From an uncultured Nitrospirota bacterium (lineage in GTDB: Bacteria; Nitrospirota; Nitrospiria; Nitrospirales; UBA8639): 64,000 nucleotides of DNA. The translations under genes were made by a program, and so were the position numbers. Location: positions 62,001 to 126,000 of the forward strand of contig CAKZPV010000048.1 in the NCBI GenBank assembly GCA_937139405.1, given 5' to 3'. Shown in pieces: positions 44,208 to 52,888 of this stretch (within the stretch, counting starts at the first letter, position 1; the number at the start of each line of letters is the position of its first letter). The notes below the pieces were generated by a model that was not told the DNA's origin, searched no databases, and saw only the letters and a list, made by a program, of their open reading frames with translations.

Positions 44208-45002
44208 GTGAAAAATAAATTTTTCATACTTTGGATTCTATCTTTGACGGTTTTGATACTTCACAACACTGGAATAGATGGTAGAGCCGAATCTATGACC
44301 AAGGAACAGGGAAACGCCATTCTGACTGAGCTCAAGCAAATTCGTCTGCTCCTTCAACAACAGCAAGCACTTCTTCAAGGGAATAGAGCCCAGCCTTCAC
44401 AAAAGAAGCAAAAGGTGAAGCTCAACCTTGGAGCACATAAATATGTTCTAGGGTCTGAGGACGCGCCGGTCACACTTGTGGAATTTACTGATTATCAATG
44501 TCCCTATTGCAGCCGATTTCATCGGATCACCTATCCGGATCTGAAAAAAAATTATATTGACACAGGAAAGCTCCGTTATGTCAGTCGCGATTTACCGCTG
44601 TCTTTTCACAAAAATGCGCTATCGGCAGCTCGCGCGACTCGTTGTGCAGGGGAGCAGAACAAATATTGGGAGCTTCGCGATGTACTCAGCTTAAATCCGA
44701 AAAACTTGGGTAAAGAGGGAATTGCTCAATATGCCCAAGAACAGAAATTGGATATGAAAGGATTTCAATCCTGTTTTAATAGCACGAAATATGAAAAGGA
44801 AATTCAGCAGGATATTGCCGATGCTCAATCAGTAGGAATTACGGGTACCCCTGGCTTTATACTGGGACCCACATCAAAAAATACAATTGATGGGATCGTC
44901 ATAAAGGGCGCTAAACCGTACACCGCTTTTGCCGCACAAATCGATACCATTCTTGCCAAGGCTATAAACACACAGTCAAAGCAATTTAAAAGACGACCGT
45001 AA
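44208..45002 (+). CDS. DsbA-family thioredoxin-like protein
   Basis: 264 residues. Signal peptide or anchor (1-24), a Gln/Leu-rich coiled-coil (about 35-60), then a DsbA-type domain with F-T-D-Y-Q-C-P-Y-C (Cys98, Cys101) and cis-proline G-T-P-G-F near 218. Such periplasmic proteins (DsbA/DsbG/BdbD-like, thioredoxin_4) oxidise or isomerise disulfides. Start is GTG with AAGGAGG upstream. The coiled-coil points to dimerisation as in DsbC/ScsC-type isomerases; this is inference. It follows the ccm operon but is separated by 355 bp, so it is probably its own unit. Confidence 0.9.
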   Translation: MKNKFFILWILSLTVLILHNTGIDGRAESMTKEQGNAILTELKQIRLLLQQQQALLQGNRAQPSQKKQKVKLNLGAHKYVLGSEDAPVTLVEFTDYQCPYCSRFHRITYPDLKKNYIDTGKLRYVSRDLPLSFHKNALSAARATRCAGEQNKYWELRDVLSLNPKNLGKEGIAQYAQEQKLDMKGFQSCFNSTKYEKEIQQDIADAQSVGITGTPGFILGPTSKNTIDGIVIKGAKPYTAFAAQIDTILAKAINTQSKQFKRRP

Positions 45003-45129
45003 ATGTTTTTTGGTAAGCAAGCCTTGAACATTACCTTAAACTAGTGATCTATTGAATACCTCTACCCTCCCTTTGACTAATTCCTGGTCGAGCTACACTT
45101 GGCACTCAGATCTCGCGTAGACTTCCCTC

Positions 45130-48100
45130 TTAGAATGACGTCAGGAAGCCGACCTGGAAGAGATCAAAATGCAAGAGCGGGGAGGCCGTAAAGGCATTGT
45201 GATAATTATAGGTCGCCTCCACCGCAAACAGCTTGTTGATCGGCACCCGGACCCCCAGACCCACATTGAACCCAAACTGCACGTCCCCCGGCTCAAAGTG
45301 ATACAGGTCCGGACCGCCATTGAGAAACACCTGCACCGGCGAAGTGGGATTGATCGTGTACTTAAGATTGGCTCCCACCGACCAGACATCCCGGTCCGCT
45401 CGGCTGCCACTGCCATCAAAATTGGCATACCCCAACCGCACATCCCACGCCAGGCGCGGCCGCAGCGGGAACTGGAAGCCCAAGTTGAATGTCGGGCCGA
45501 TCCCCGCCACATTGTTTAACCGCCCATAGGGATGCGTAAAGCCCGTATGGAAACTGATGGCTGGTGGCGTGCGCGCTATCAGCGGCCGTGTCACGATCGG
45601 GGTATCGGGATCGTCACTGGTAATGGTCAGCTCACAGGTCTTTAAACCGGGCAGTTCAGGGGTAAACTGTACGACCAGATCGAGACACCCGTCATCCTCA
45701 AGCGTTGCCGGGAAGGGGTTGTCGAGGAGTGCAAAGTCCGCACAGTCCACCGTGGCCGAGAGCACGGAGAGGCCACATTGGCCGATGTTACAGACCGCGA
45801 CTGTCCGCTCTTCAGGCTGCCAGGCCGACGTGATGCCGAAGTCGGTGGACCCGGTCACGCGAATATCTGGCTCATTGCCCGTACCCGTGACAGTCACTTG
45901 CACCACCGGGGTGAGCAGATCATCACTGGGAATGCTTAAGGTGCCCACTAGCGGGCCGGAGCCCGTCGGCGTATGCACCACTTCAAACGGGAAGCAGAAG
46001 TCCGGACTGATGATGACGGGATAGCCCGACGACGGCGGAGTCACGGCCACGTCAGGATGGTCCGAGGTAATCGGACTAACCGTGAGATTCTCTTTGCCGG
46101 TGTTACACACATGCAACCTCTCCGTCTGCACATCGTCAACACAGTAGTCGCCCAGATAGATATCGCCGGGCACTTGGATCTGCGGCCCACATTCCATGCC
46201 GTCACCCGTAACGTCCACGGTTGTGTTTGGCGTGGCCGGATCATTGCTCGGAATGGTCAAGGTACTGGCGAAGGGCCCATCGGTGAGCGGCGTATGGATC
46301 ACTTCAAACGGGAAACAAAAGTCGGGACTGATCACGATGGGATAGCCCGACGACGGCGTGGTCACCGCCACCTCAGGATTAGACGACAGAATGGGATCGA
46401 CTTCGAGATTGACTTTGCCCGTATTACAGACTTCCAGCGTTTCCACATTGGGCCGGCCCACGCAGAACTCCCCGAGGTAGACATCGCCTGGCACTTGAAT
46501 TTGTGGCACACACTCCATGCCTTCGCCGGTGACATTCACGTCCACGCTCGGATTGACCGTGTCGTTACTAGCAATAGTGAGGGTGCCAGCCAATGGCCCA
46601 TCGGTCGTCGGGGTCAGCAGCACTTCAAAGGGAAAGCAGAAGTCATGGCTGATGACCACGGGATAACCCGACGAGGGCGTGGTCACGGCAAAGTCCGCAC
46701 TTGAAGAGGTGATGTCATCGATCAAGAGATCGTCTTTGCCGGTGTTACACACTTCCAACGTCTCGATATTCGTACTGTCCACACAGTAGTCGCCCAAATA
46801 CACATCTCCCGGAACTTGGATTTGGGGGGCGTTGAAATTCACTAAAGAAAAAAAAGCATCAACATTATTCGAGGCAGGGACTATGTTGGGCGGAGACGTT
46901 GCAGAAGCCCAAGCCGTATAAAATCGACCTGCAGCACATGCGTTACCATTGTAATCACCATATTTCGGGCAGCCACCGCCAGTTTGGCAGGTTTCACCTG
47001 CTGGACAGCCACCTGCACTAAAATCACATCGGTTTCCACTCCCACCTCCGCCGGCCGCCTGACAGGAACCGGCTAACTGCGGTTGCACACTGCAGGATTC
47101 TGAATCATTGGGGCTTCGGGGAACACAGGGCCAACCAGAGGCACACAGCTGATCAGAAACTTCCGTGATACGAAACTCAGGGCCGACTTCAAGATTGCCC
47201 GTACCATCTAGCGAGACGCTTCCTCCATAAAAATCAGCCACATCATTTTGGGCTCCACTAGCTGCTCTCATATCGTACCAAGACACATAAGCCGACCCAC
47301 CCGTCGAACAAACCCACGGCATAAAACGCCGGCCTATCACCCCATTGTTTAATTGAACTGTCCTGGCAGGAAGCCATGTAAATCCGCCGTCCAGAGAGTC
47401 TTGAAGCATGACATTCTCATTGACATTATTTGCTGTATTGACAGCATAGGCAACGTAAACATGATTGGGATCTGTATCGTCAACTGCAACAGTTTGACTG
47501 GTCAGATCATTTCCGTTATTGCATCGGTCGAGACCCGGAACAGGACAAGTGACCCGGGAAATCCCCGCAACGATGGTCCTTGGAAATCCGACCTGTGAAA
47601 CGAGTCCCGCATCGCAATTGCTGAATTTATTGATCATAAGGTTGTTGCCGGCACGATAGACAACATAGACAAACCCATCTTGCCCAGCTGTAATTCGAGG
47701 ATAGTCTCCACCGGCACCCACGTTGACAGCACCACTCCAGTTCTGTCCATTGTCACTGGAACACACGAGCGACGTGATCACAGGGCCAGCCGCACCGAAC
47801 CCGTTTCCGTTACATCCCCCACCAGAAAAGTTTCGCCATGCTGAATAAACAAAATCCTGGCCGCTGGCTGATGAATTAAAGCGATCGGCCGCAATGTGCT
47901 CTTGGTCTGGAAAACATGTAGGACCATTTACATCGTCACATTGGGTAGCATTGGCGACAAAATTAAAGTTGACCCCATTATTAGTAGAGTTTGTGATTCC
48001 AGTTGAGCAGACTCCAGCACCTGCCGGTGCTGGTGGACTCCCAGGGGGAAAAGGTGGAAATCCGATGAAGCCCGTATAAAACGCTCCACTTGCGCCGAAG

Positions 48101-49095
48101 GCAATTGAAGGATCACCGTTTCCACCGCCACCAGGAACTGCAGGGAAAGCCGCGGTAGTGGGAAAACTTTGGCCACCATCATTGGAGGTAGAATAGTTCC
48201 GACCATTGCTCACGACAACAATGTGTTGGCCGTTCGTCGAGACAGCTACTTCGATTTCACTGCCAGATCCTCCGGACGGGAGTCGCTGCGCCAATCCAGG
48301 AGATGCCTTTTGCGGACTCGTGCTTCCTGCATCGGATTTACCAACTTCGGGTGAAGGAGCAGCTTTTGGGGGTTGTGGAACCTTTTTCATTTGTGGTGCT
48401 AAGAGTCGAGGGGTCTTTCGTAAATTGCGAAGATTTTTTTCAACGTCCTTCGCCTTGCCACGCTTCGAAAAAGCTGTGCTTTGAGCAATGGCTTCAATTT
48501 CATCGGCCAGCTTCGAATCAGTTCCCTCAGCAAGAACGCCATCAACACGGACCAAGAGTGTATCCGCGGCTATGGCTACCGTGACACGAATCGTCATCTT
48601 AAGGTCAGCATTTGCAGTTCCAGGACGTTCCATTGGAGCCATGTAGCGTCGTTTAAGAGCAGGCCAGCCCCCAATTTCAAGAAAAGTGCCAGGTTCATCT
48701 TGCTCAGCGTCGATCTCTTTCAGCCGTTGGACCGCTTCCTGATGGTCGGTTCTTTGTTCGGTGGTGATGAAAACACTAGATGCTTCCACTGCCTGACGAC
48801 TCAGGCTAAGGCGTTTGTCTGGTGCGATTCTTCGGAGAAGTCGAGCGTTTTGAAATTGTTGAGTTGAAGGAGACCATTCGCGCGGATATAGAATTGTAAA
48901 CCCTGTCTTCATGTCTAGTTTGTTCGTGAGTCTCTTGGTCAGATCCTTATCTGGTTTTGCTGAAGTTTCTTTCGTTTGTGATGTACTTTCCTTAACCTCT
49001 TTTGATGCGGCAAGCGTCGACACTACGGGGCAAAGGAAAAAAAACGAGGCGATCGCCCAACTCACCGACCAAATAGATAATGGAGTTTTTCTCAT
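45130..49095 (-). CDS. Secreted Asp-box / anchor-D repeat / beta-barrel protein
   Basis: 1321 residues. Signal peptide (1-30); an alpha/beta domain (about 60-215); Pro/Ser linker; a sialidase-like propeller region (about 275-750) with Asp-box motifs S-N-D-G-G-Q-S-F, S-S-D-N-G-Q-N-W and S-L-D-G-G-F-T-W; three close repeats of about 105 residues plus one divergent copy (about 757-1170), each with a C-N-x-G-x motif and the first three with C-F-P-F, of the choice-of-anchor-D/ASH-like immunoglobulin type; and a C-terminal outer-membrane beta-barrel of about 145 residues ending in Phe. The order suggests a surface protein whose passenger is held by its own barrel. The C-terminal part is much richer in G+C than the N-terminal part. 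Catalytic sialidase residues are not evident. Start ATG follows AGGGGGG. Confidence 0.88.
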   Translation of the reverse strand: MRKTPLSIWSVSWAIASFFFLCPVVSTLAASKEVKESTSQTKETSAKPDKDLTKRLTNKLDMKTGFTILYPREWSPSTQQFQNARLLRRIAPDKRLSLSRQAVEASSVFITTEQRTDHQEAVQRLKEIDAEQDEPGTFLEIGGWPALKRRYMAPMERPGTANADLKMTIRVTVAIAADTLLVRVDGVLAEGTDSKLADEIEAIAQSTAFSKRGKAKDVEKNLRNLRKTPRLLAPQMKKVPQPPKAAPSPEVGKSDAGSTSPQKASPGLAQRLPSGGSGSEIEVAVSTNGQHIVVVSNGRNYSTSNDGGQSFPTTAAFPAVPGGGGNGDPSIAFGASGAFYTGFIGFPPFPPGSPPAPAGAGVCSTGITNSTNNGVNFNFVANATQCDDVNGPTCFPDQEHIAADRFNSSASGQDFVYSAWRNFSGGGCNGNGFGAAGPVITSLVCSSDNGQNWSGAVNVGAGGDYPRITAGQDGFVYVVYRAGNNLMINKFSNCDAGLVSQVGFPRTIVAGISRVTCPVPGLDRCNNGNDLTSQTVAVDDTDPNHVYVAYAVNTANNVNENVMLQDSLDGGFTWLPARTVQLNNGVIGRRFMPWVCSTGGSAYVSWYDMRAASGAQNDVADFYGGSVSLDGTGNLEVGPEFRITEVSDQLCASGWPCVPRSPNDSESCSVQPQLAGSCQAAGGGGSGNRCDFSAGGCPAGETCQTGGGCPKYGDYNGNACAAGRFYTAWASATSPPNIVPASNNVDAFFSLVNFNAPQIQVPGDVYLGDYCVDSTNIETLEVCNTGKDDLLIDDITSSSADFAVTTPSSGYPVVISHDFCFPFEVLLTPTTDGPLAGTLTIASNDTVNPSVDVNVTGEGMECVPQIQVPGDVYLGEFCVGRPNVETLEVCNTGKVNLEVDPILSSNPEVAVTTPSSGYPIVISPDFCFPFEVIHTPLTDGPFASTLTIPSNDPATPNTTVDVTGDGMECGPQIQVPGDIYLGDYCVDDVQTERLHVCNTGKENLTVSPITSDHPDVAVTPPSSGYPVIISPDFCFPFEVVHTPTGSGPLVGTLSIPSDDLLTPVVQVTVTGTGNEPDIRVTGSTDFGITSAWQPEERTVAVCNIGQCGLSVLSATVDCADFALLDNPFPATLEDDGCLDLVVQFTPELPGLKTCELTITSDDPDTPIVTRPLIARTPPAISFHTGFTHPYGRLNNVAGIGPTFNLGFQFPLRPRLAWDVRLGYANFDGSGSRADRDVWSVGANLKYTINPTSPVQVFLNGGPDLYHFEPGDVQFGFNVGLGVRVPINKLFAVEATYNYHNAFTASPLLHFDLFQVGFLTSF
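45590..46827 (-). repeat. Four tandem anchor-D-like coding repeats
   Basis: Within the large secreted gene, repeat units begin (minus strand) near 46827, 46506, 46195 and 45870. The first three start P-Q-I-Q-V-P-G-D and are closely similar at both DNA and protein level, spaced about 321 and 312 bp. The fourth (P-D-I-R-V-T-G) is diverged and lacks the Cys-Phe-Pro-Phe motif. Recent duplication of one domain is the simple explanation. Confidence 0.85.
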
Positions 49096-49474
49096 AACCG
49101 ATCCCCCCTATGATGGCATAAAATCTTTCAGGGAATAGTAATGAACATGCAAATGGATATGTAAAGGAACACAAAATAAAAAAAATGTCAATCAAAAAAA
49201 ATGTCTGAAAGAAGCCCCTTAGGAGGGTATGGTATGAATGTTTTTCCGTTATTGTTAAGTTAACGGAGGTTTGACAGACTGCGGTCGATGAATGCCAAAC
49301 CGCGCAGCTACCGCAGTTACCACTTTCGAACTGAAGTCTCAGTCATGTCATCTGGTCATATCATCCCTTCTGCCGTAGTTTTCGAGAACTCAAAGCGTAC
49401 CTGATTGAATGAGGAATCTCCTGCCCAATGAAGCTATTTGACAATTAAGTATATCAATTCAGAAATTATTGCGG
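49096..49474. other. Divergent regulatory region
   Basis: This 379 bp lies between the large secreted gene and the TonB receptor gene. It contains CCGTTA/TAACGG (49247-49266) overlapping the palindrome GTTAAGTTAAC (49254-49264), and ACTGCGGT/ACCGCAGT (49278-49285 and 49310-49317). These look like operator sites, but no regulator is known. No gene seen. Confidence 0.4.
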
Positions 49475-51598
49475 ATGTACCTTTTTTTTTTCTTCCTAAA
49501 GATTCATTTCCTTTCAATATGTGTATTCCTGTTTCCATTCCTCTCCTTAGGCATAGGTCAAGATTTCACTCTTGATTCAAACCAAGACCTAATTTCAGAT
49601 GATGAAGTGGAGCAATTAGACATGATCACGGTAACGGCCAAAGAGGGAAAACCGACTTGGTTTGAAGTCTCATCTGCGAAAAGCGAGATCGAGAAGGCAA
49701 TCATCAAGCAACGAGTCCCACGTACTTTTCCTGAAGTTCTTCGTGGCGAAACTGGGGTTTTCATTCAAGAAACGACACCTGGCCAAGGCACACCTATCCT
49801 TCGAGGATTATTGGGGAGTTCAACCGTCATGGTCATCGATGGCATGCGCCTCAATAATGCCATTTTCCGATCAGCTCCCAACCAATACTTTGCCTTGCTT
49901 GACCCAAATAACATAGACCGGGTTGAAGTGATTCGAGGGGCCAGTCCCACGCTTTTTGGGAATGGGGCCATAGGGGGAGTTGTGAATGTGCAGACCCCTA
50001 TCCCACGTTTTACTAGTACGAATTGGACATGGGATGGAACGCTTCATGGCGCATTTCGAAGTGCCGATGTATCACGGATGACCCGGCTAGCTCTGAAGGG
50101 TGGCTTTGAAGGATTGGGACTCAGTGGAGGCTTGACCTATCAAGGCCATGAAGACGTTCGGGGAGGGGGGGATGTCGGTCGCCAACGTCCTTCTGATTTT
50201 GATGCCTTTGCCGGAGATGGAAAAATCTTCATTGGTGACGAATATCAAAGTTTGTTATTGAACGTGCAATTCCTCGAACAACCGAAGACTCCGCGGTTTG
50301 ACCAAATCCATGCTGGCTTTGGACAAGAACACCCGAGTTCATCTGAGTTTTTTTTTGAACCCAATAACCGCCTCTTTATTCATGCCCGGTACCTCCACAA
50401 TCTGAGTTCCTTTTTCTTTGATCGAGTGGAAGCCAACCTGAGCTTCCAAGAAATCAATGATGACCAGCGAATTCAGGAGTTTGGCAGTCTTGAAATTGAT
50501 CGAGAGGAAAATCGCGACCGATTGCTAGAGTTCAACTTGAATGTTCTCTCCCACTGGGCAGAGTACGCGATGTTTCGATACGGCGTTCAAGTCCTCCGAG
50601 ATGAAGTGCGTAGTCGTCGCTCACGCCAGAATGTGACCACAGGTGAAACTTTCTCTGTGGCCAGCCGATTTGCCAATCATTCATCGATCACGAGTGGGGC
50701 CGCCTACCTACAAACAACGATACAACTTTCTTCTCTATGGGAGGTCACGGTGGGAGGCCGCTGGAATTATGTAAATATTGAAGTACCCAAAGCCGATCGT
50801 TCAGTTGGAACTCATCTCTCGATTTCCGAACTCACGGGAGATGTGGGATCAATTTTTCATCTGACAGAGTCGGTCAACTTTGTAGTCAACCTTGGGAGGG
50901 CCGTTCGAACTCCGAATATATTTGACCTCTCAACCCTAGGAGCAAGACCAGGAAATCGATTCAACGTACCGAATTCGAATTTAGGAGCAGAAAAGGCATG
51001 GAGCGCTGATACTGGCATCAAATGGGAAACACCAAAACTTTCCGGGGAATTCATTGGGTTTCTCATGAACATCGAGGATAAAATTGAGTCCGTACCGACA
51101 GGGGAGATAACCAGTGACGGGAGAGTCGTCGTCCAAAATGCCAATCTCAATGAAGTGTCGCTTTGGGGGGTTGAAACCGGCTTTCGATGGCTATGGAATG
51201 AACAAGGGGAATTATTTGGGAATCTTACGTTTACCTGGGGCGAGGAAACCACTCGTGGAAGTCGGACCAACCCAGCCGATCGCATCCCTCCACTCAATGG
51301 CCGATTTGGTGGAGCGTATCAAATCACGCCTCAATTTCGATTAGAATCATTTGTGCGATTTGCCAATCGGCAAGACCGTCTCAGTCCTCGTGATCAGTCT
51401 GATTCTCGAATAAACCCTGATGGCACTCCAGGCTGGGTCACGTTGAATTTTCGTTCAAGTTACGACTTTGGAGCCGGAGTGATTGCCAGGCTTTCGCTCT
51501 TGAATGCCTTGGATCAGCCCTACCGCGAGCATGGATCAGGCATTAATGCTTCTGGGATTAATGCCATTCTTTCCCTTGAGGCAAAATTCTCAAATTAG
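49475..51598 (+). CDS. TonB-dependent outer-membrane receptor
   Basis: 707 residues. Signal peptide (1-28), a TonB-box-like D-M-I-T-V-T-A near 48, plug domain (about 60-170) with G-T-P-I-L-R-G-L, V-M-V-I-D-G-M-R-L-N-N, I-D-R-V-E-V-I-R-G-A-S-P-T-L-F-G-N-G-A-I-G-G-V-V-N-V, then a 22-strand barrel ending L-N-A-L-D-Q-P-Y-R-E-H-G-S-G-I-N-A-S-G-x-N. The C-terminal pattern (Y-R-x-H-x-S) and plug resemble receptors of the haem/siderophore/cobalamin class; the ligand cannot be read. The ATG at 49475 is used; a TTG two codons earlier is possible. No TonB/ExbBD gene is nearby. Confidence 0.92.
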   Translation: MYLFFFFLKIHFLSICVFLFPFLSLGIGQDFTLDSNQDLISDDEVEQLDMITVTAKEGKPTWFEVSSAKSEIEKAIIKQRVPRTFPEVLRGETGVFIQETTPGQGTPILRGLLGSSTVMVIDGMRLNNAIFRSAPNQYFALLDPNNIDRVEVIRGASPTLFGNGAIGGVVNVQTPIPRFTSTNWTWDGTLHGAFRSADVSRMTRLALKGGFEGLGLSGGLTYQGHEDVRGGGDVGRQRPSDFDAFAGDGKIFIGDEYQSLLLNVQFLEQPKTPRFDQIHAGFGQEHPSSSEFFFEPNNRLFIHARYLHNLSSFFFDRVEANLSFQEINDDQRIQEFGSLEIDREENRDRLLEFNLNVLSHWAEYAMFRYGVQVLRDEVRSRRSRQNVTTGETFSVASRFANHSSITSGAAYLQTTIQLSSLWEVTVGGRWNYVNIEVPKADRSVGTHLSISELTGDVGSIFHLTESVNFVVNLGRAVRTPNIFDLSTLGARPGNRFNVPNSNLGAEKAWSADTGIKWETPKLSGEFIGFLMNIEDKIESVPTGEITSDGRVVVQNANLNEVSLWGVETGFRWLWNEQGELFGNLTFTWGEETTRGSRTNPADRIPPLNGRFGGAYQITPQFRLESFVRFANRQDRLSPRDQSDSRINPDGTPGWVTLNFRSSYDFGAGVIARLSLLNALDQPYREHGSGINASGINAILSLEAKFSN

Positions 51599-51614
51599 GG
51601 AAAGAATTTTTTAA

Positions 51615-52364
51615 TTATCCCTTGGGAATACGTGAGGGAGTCGAAGGTGGTGAGTTATTGATTCCGTAAAAAACTTCCCCTAGTCGGTTTAAGGCGTCAT
51701 TGAGAGCCTGTGGCGTCAAGACTGTGTCAGCTTTCAAAATGTGATCAACGTTGTTTAATTCCTTTTTGGCTACATTGCAGGATTGTTGAATCCACGCATC
51801 TGAAGCACTAAGGGTTAGGGACCTGGATAGGTCATTCCCAAGCGAATGAGTGGGAAGATGAGTGCCAAGTGTGGCCTCCATACGTTTTCGAAACTTGTCC
51901 TCCGAGGTGGGTGCATTTGAGGGTCTAACTGGGCCTTTGGCGGCTTCCATTAACGCCTCCGTTGCTTCTGTTGCTTCAGTTCGTGTGGATGGAGTAGTCG
52001 CCTTGGGCGTATTAATCGTAGTTTGGAGCAGTGAGTTAATGGAATTTTCAAGGATCAAAGGGTAACGCCTTAAAGCTGCTAGATTAGATGGCTGTTGTCT
52101 CCAGACAGATTTAAATTTTTCATAGTTTTCTAAAAGATTCTGATATTTCACATCCCTGGACTTAGCCATATTATTGGAACGAATGGGAGAAGTGATCATC
52201 AGCACATGTTCGGGTTGATCGTTTCCCTGTGAAAAAATCAAAAAATAGGAAGTTTGGGCAAAACCGATTGAATTGGTAAGAACCCCGCCTTGAATACAAC
52301 ATACCAGGTAAACAAAAAACCCAAGAGATCTTCCCTCTTTCAAACGATTTTTTTTCATGAGCAT
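51615..52364 (-). CDS. Hypothetical exported protein
   Basis: 249 residues that I do not recognise. The N-terminus has basic residues, then a hydrophobic stretch (about 13-38) that could be a signal peptide or an anchor. The rest is soluble and helical, with a low-complexity Thr/Ala/Glu segment (about 120-145). It is convergent with the TonB receptor gene, 16 bp from its stop. The open frame is clean, but no strong ribosome site was found for the ATG at 52364. Confidence 0.6.
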   Translation of the reverse strand: MLMKKNRLKEGRSLGFFVYLVCCIQGGVLTNSIGFAQTSYFLIFSQGNDQPEHVLMITSPIRSNNMAKSRDVKYQNLLENYEKFKSVWRQQPSNLAALRRYPLILENSINSLLQTTINTPKATTPSTRTEATEATEALMEAAKGPVRPSNAPTSEDKFRKRMEATLGTHLPTHSLGNDLSRSLTLSASDAWIQQSCNVAKKELNNVDHILKADTVLTPQALNDALNRLGEVFYGINNSPPSTPSRIPKG

Positions 52365-52888
52365 GACATCGTATCTGAAATACAGCCAAGTATTCTTACT
52401 TGACCAAATTTTCTGGAATTATAATCACAACAATTGCCTCAACATTGCAAAGGGTTATTTAATCGTATCATCATTTTACCCTGATTTGAATGTCTGAATA
52501 ATGAACCCAAAAGGAAATAGCCTAAGCATGGGCTCCAAGAATTATGAAGGAACTGGTTTAGATTTAGGGGGTTCAGTCTTTGTACAACAAACTCTATTTC
52601 TGGTTTAGGCCGCTCTATGGCAAACAGTATTGGCGCAAGGACCAGATATAAGTGTACCCAAATAGATATATACATTATCTATTAGGATAACTTTTTCGGT
52701 CTTACTATGACGCCACCACCCTACTTATATTGAAAAACTGAACTTTTTTTGTTTGTCTTCCTCAGGCTTGTATGTTGCAAAAGACTAGGAGAAGTGTTCC
52801 AAAAGTTCTACCTTTTCCCATGAGAAATCTACATAAGAGGAGTCGGGGGTGCGGATTAATATCACATTCATACAAGGAGGAACTGGGC
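52365..52888. other. Divergent intergenic region
   Basis: This 524 bp lies between the hypothetical exported protein and the Asp-box/P-domain gene. It is A/T-rich. The short open frames in it have no ribosome site or protein character. No RNA or repeat identified. Confidence 0.4.

Noticed and set aside
45973-46704. A 243-codon open frame on the plus strand, opposite the repeat region of the large secreted gene
   Set aside because: It is antisense to the anchor-D repeats and is long only because the region is G+C-rich and repetitive; the translation is rich in Arg/His without domain character and has no ribosome site.
45590-46827. Tandem repeats considered as a CRISPR array or satellite
   Set aside because: Units are about 310-320 bp, fully coding, and vary at codon positions as protein domains do; no short repeat-spacer structure.
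45130-49095. Active sialidase (neuraminidase) annotation
   Set aside because: Asp-box motifs indicate a propeller fold, but the arginine triad and Tyr/Glu catalytic pattern could not be recognised, so only a sialidase-like region is claimed.
51599-51650. Hairpin between the TonB receptor and the exported hypothetical gene as a terminator
   Set aside because: Only a five-base AGGGA/TCCCT pairing with a long loop; too weak to call.
52772-52888. N-terminal extension of the P-domain protein from an upstream open frame
   Set aside because: The ATG at 52889 has AAGGAGG at ideal distance and is followed directly by a signal peptide; the extension would bury it.
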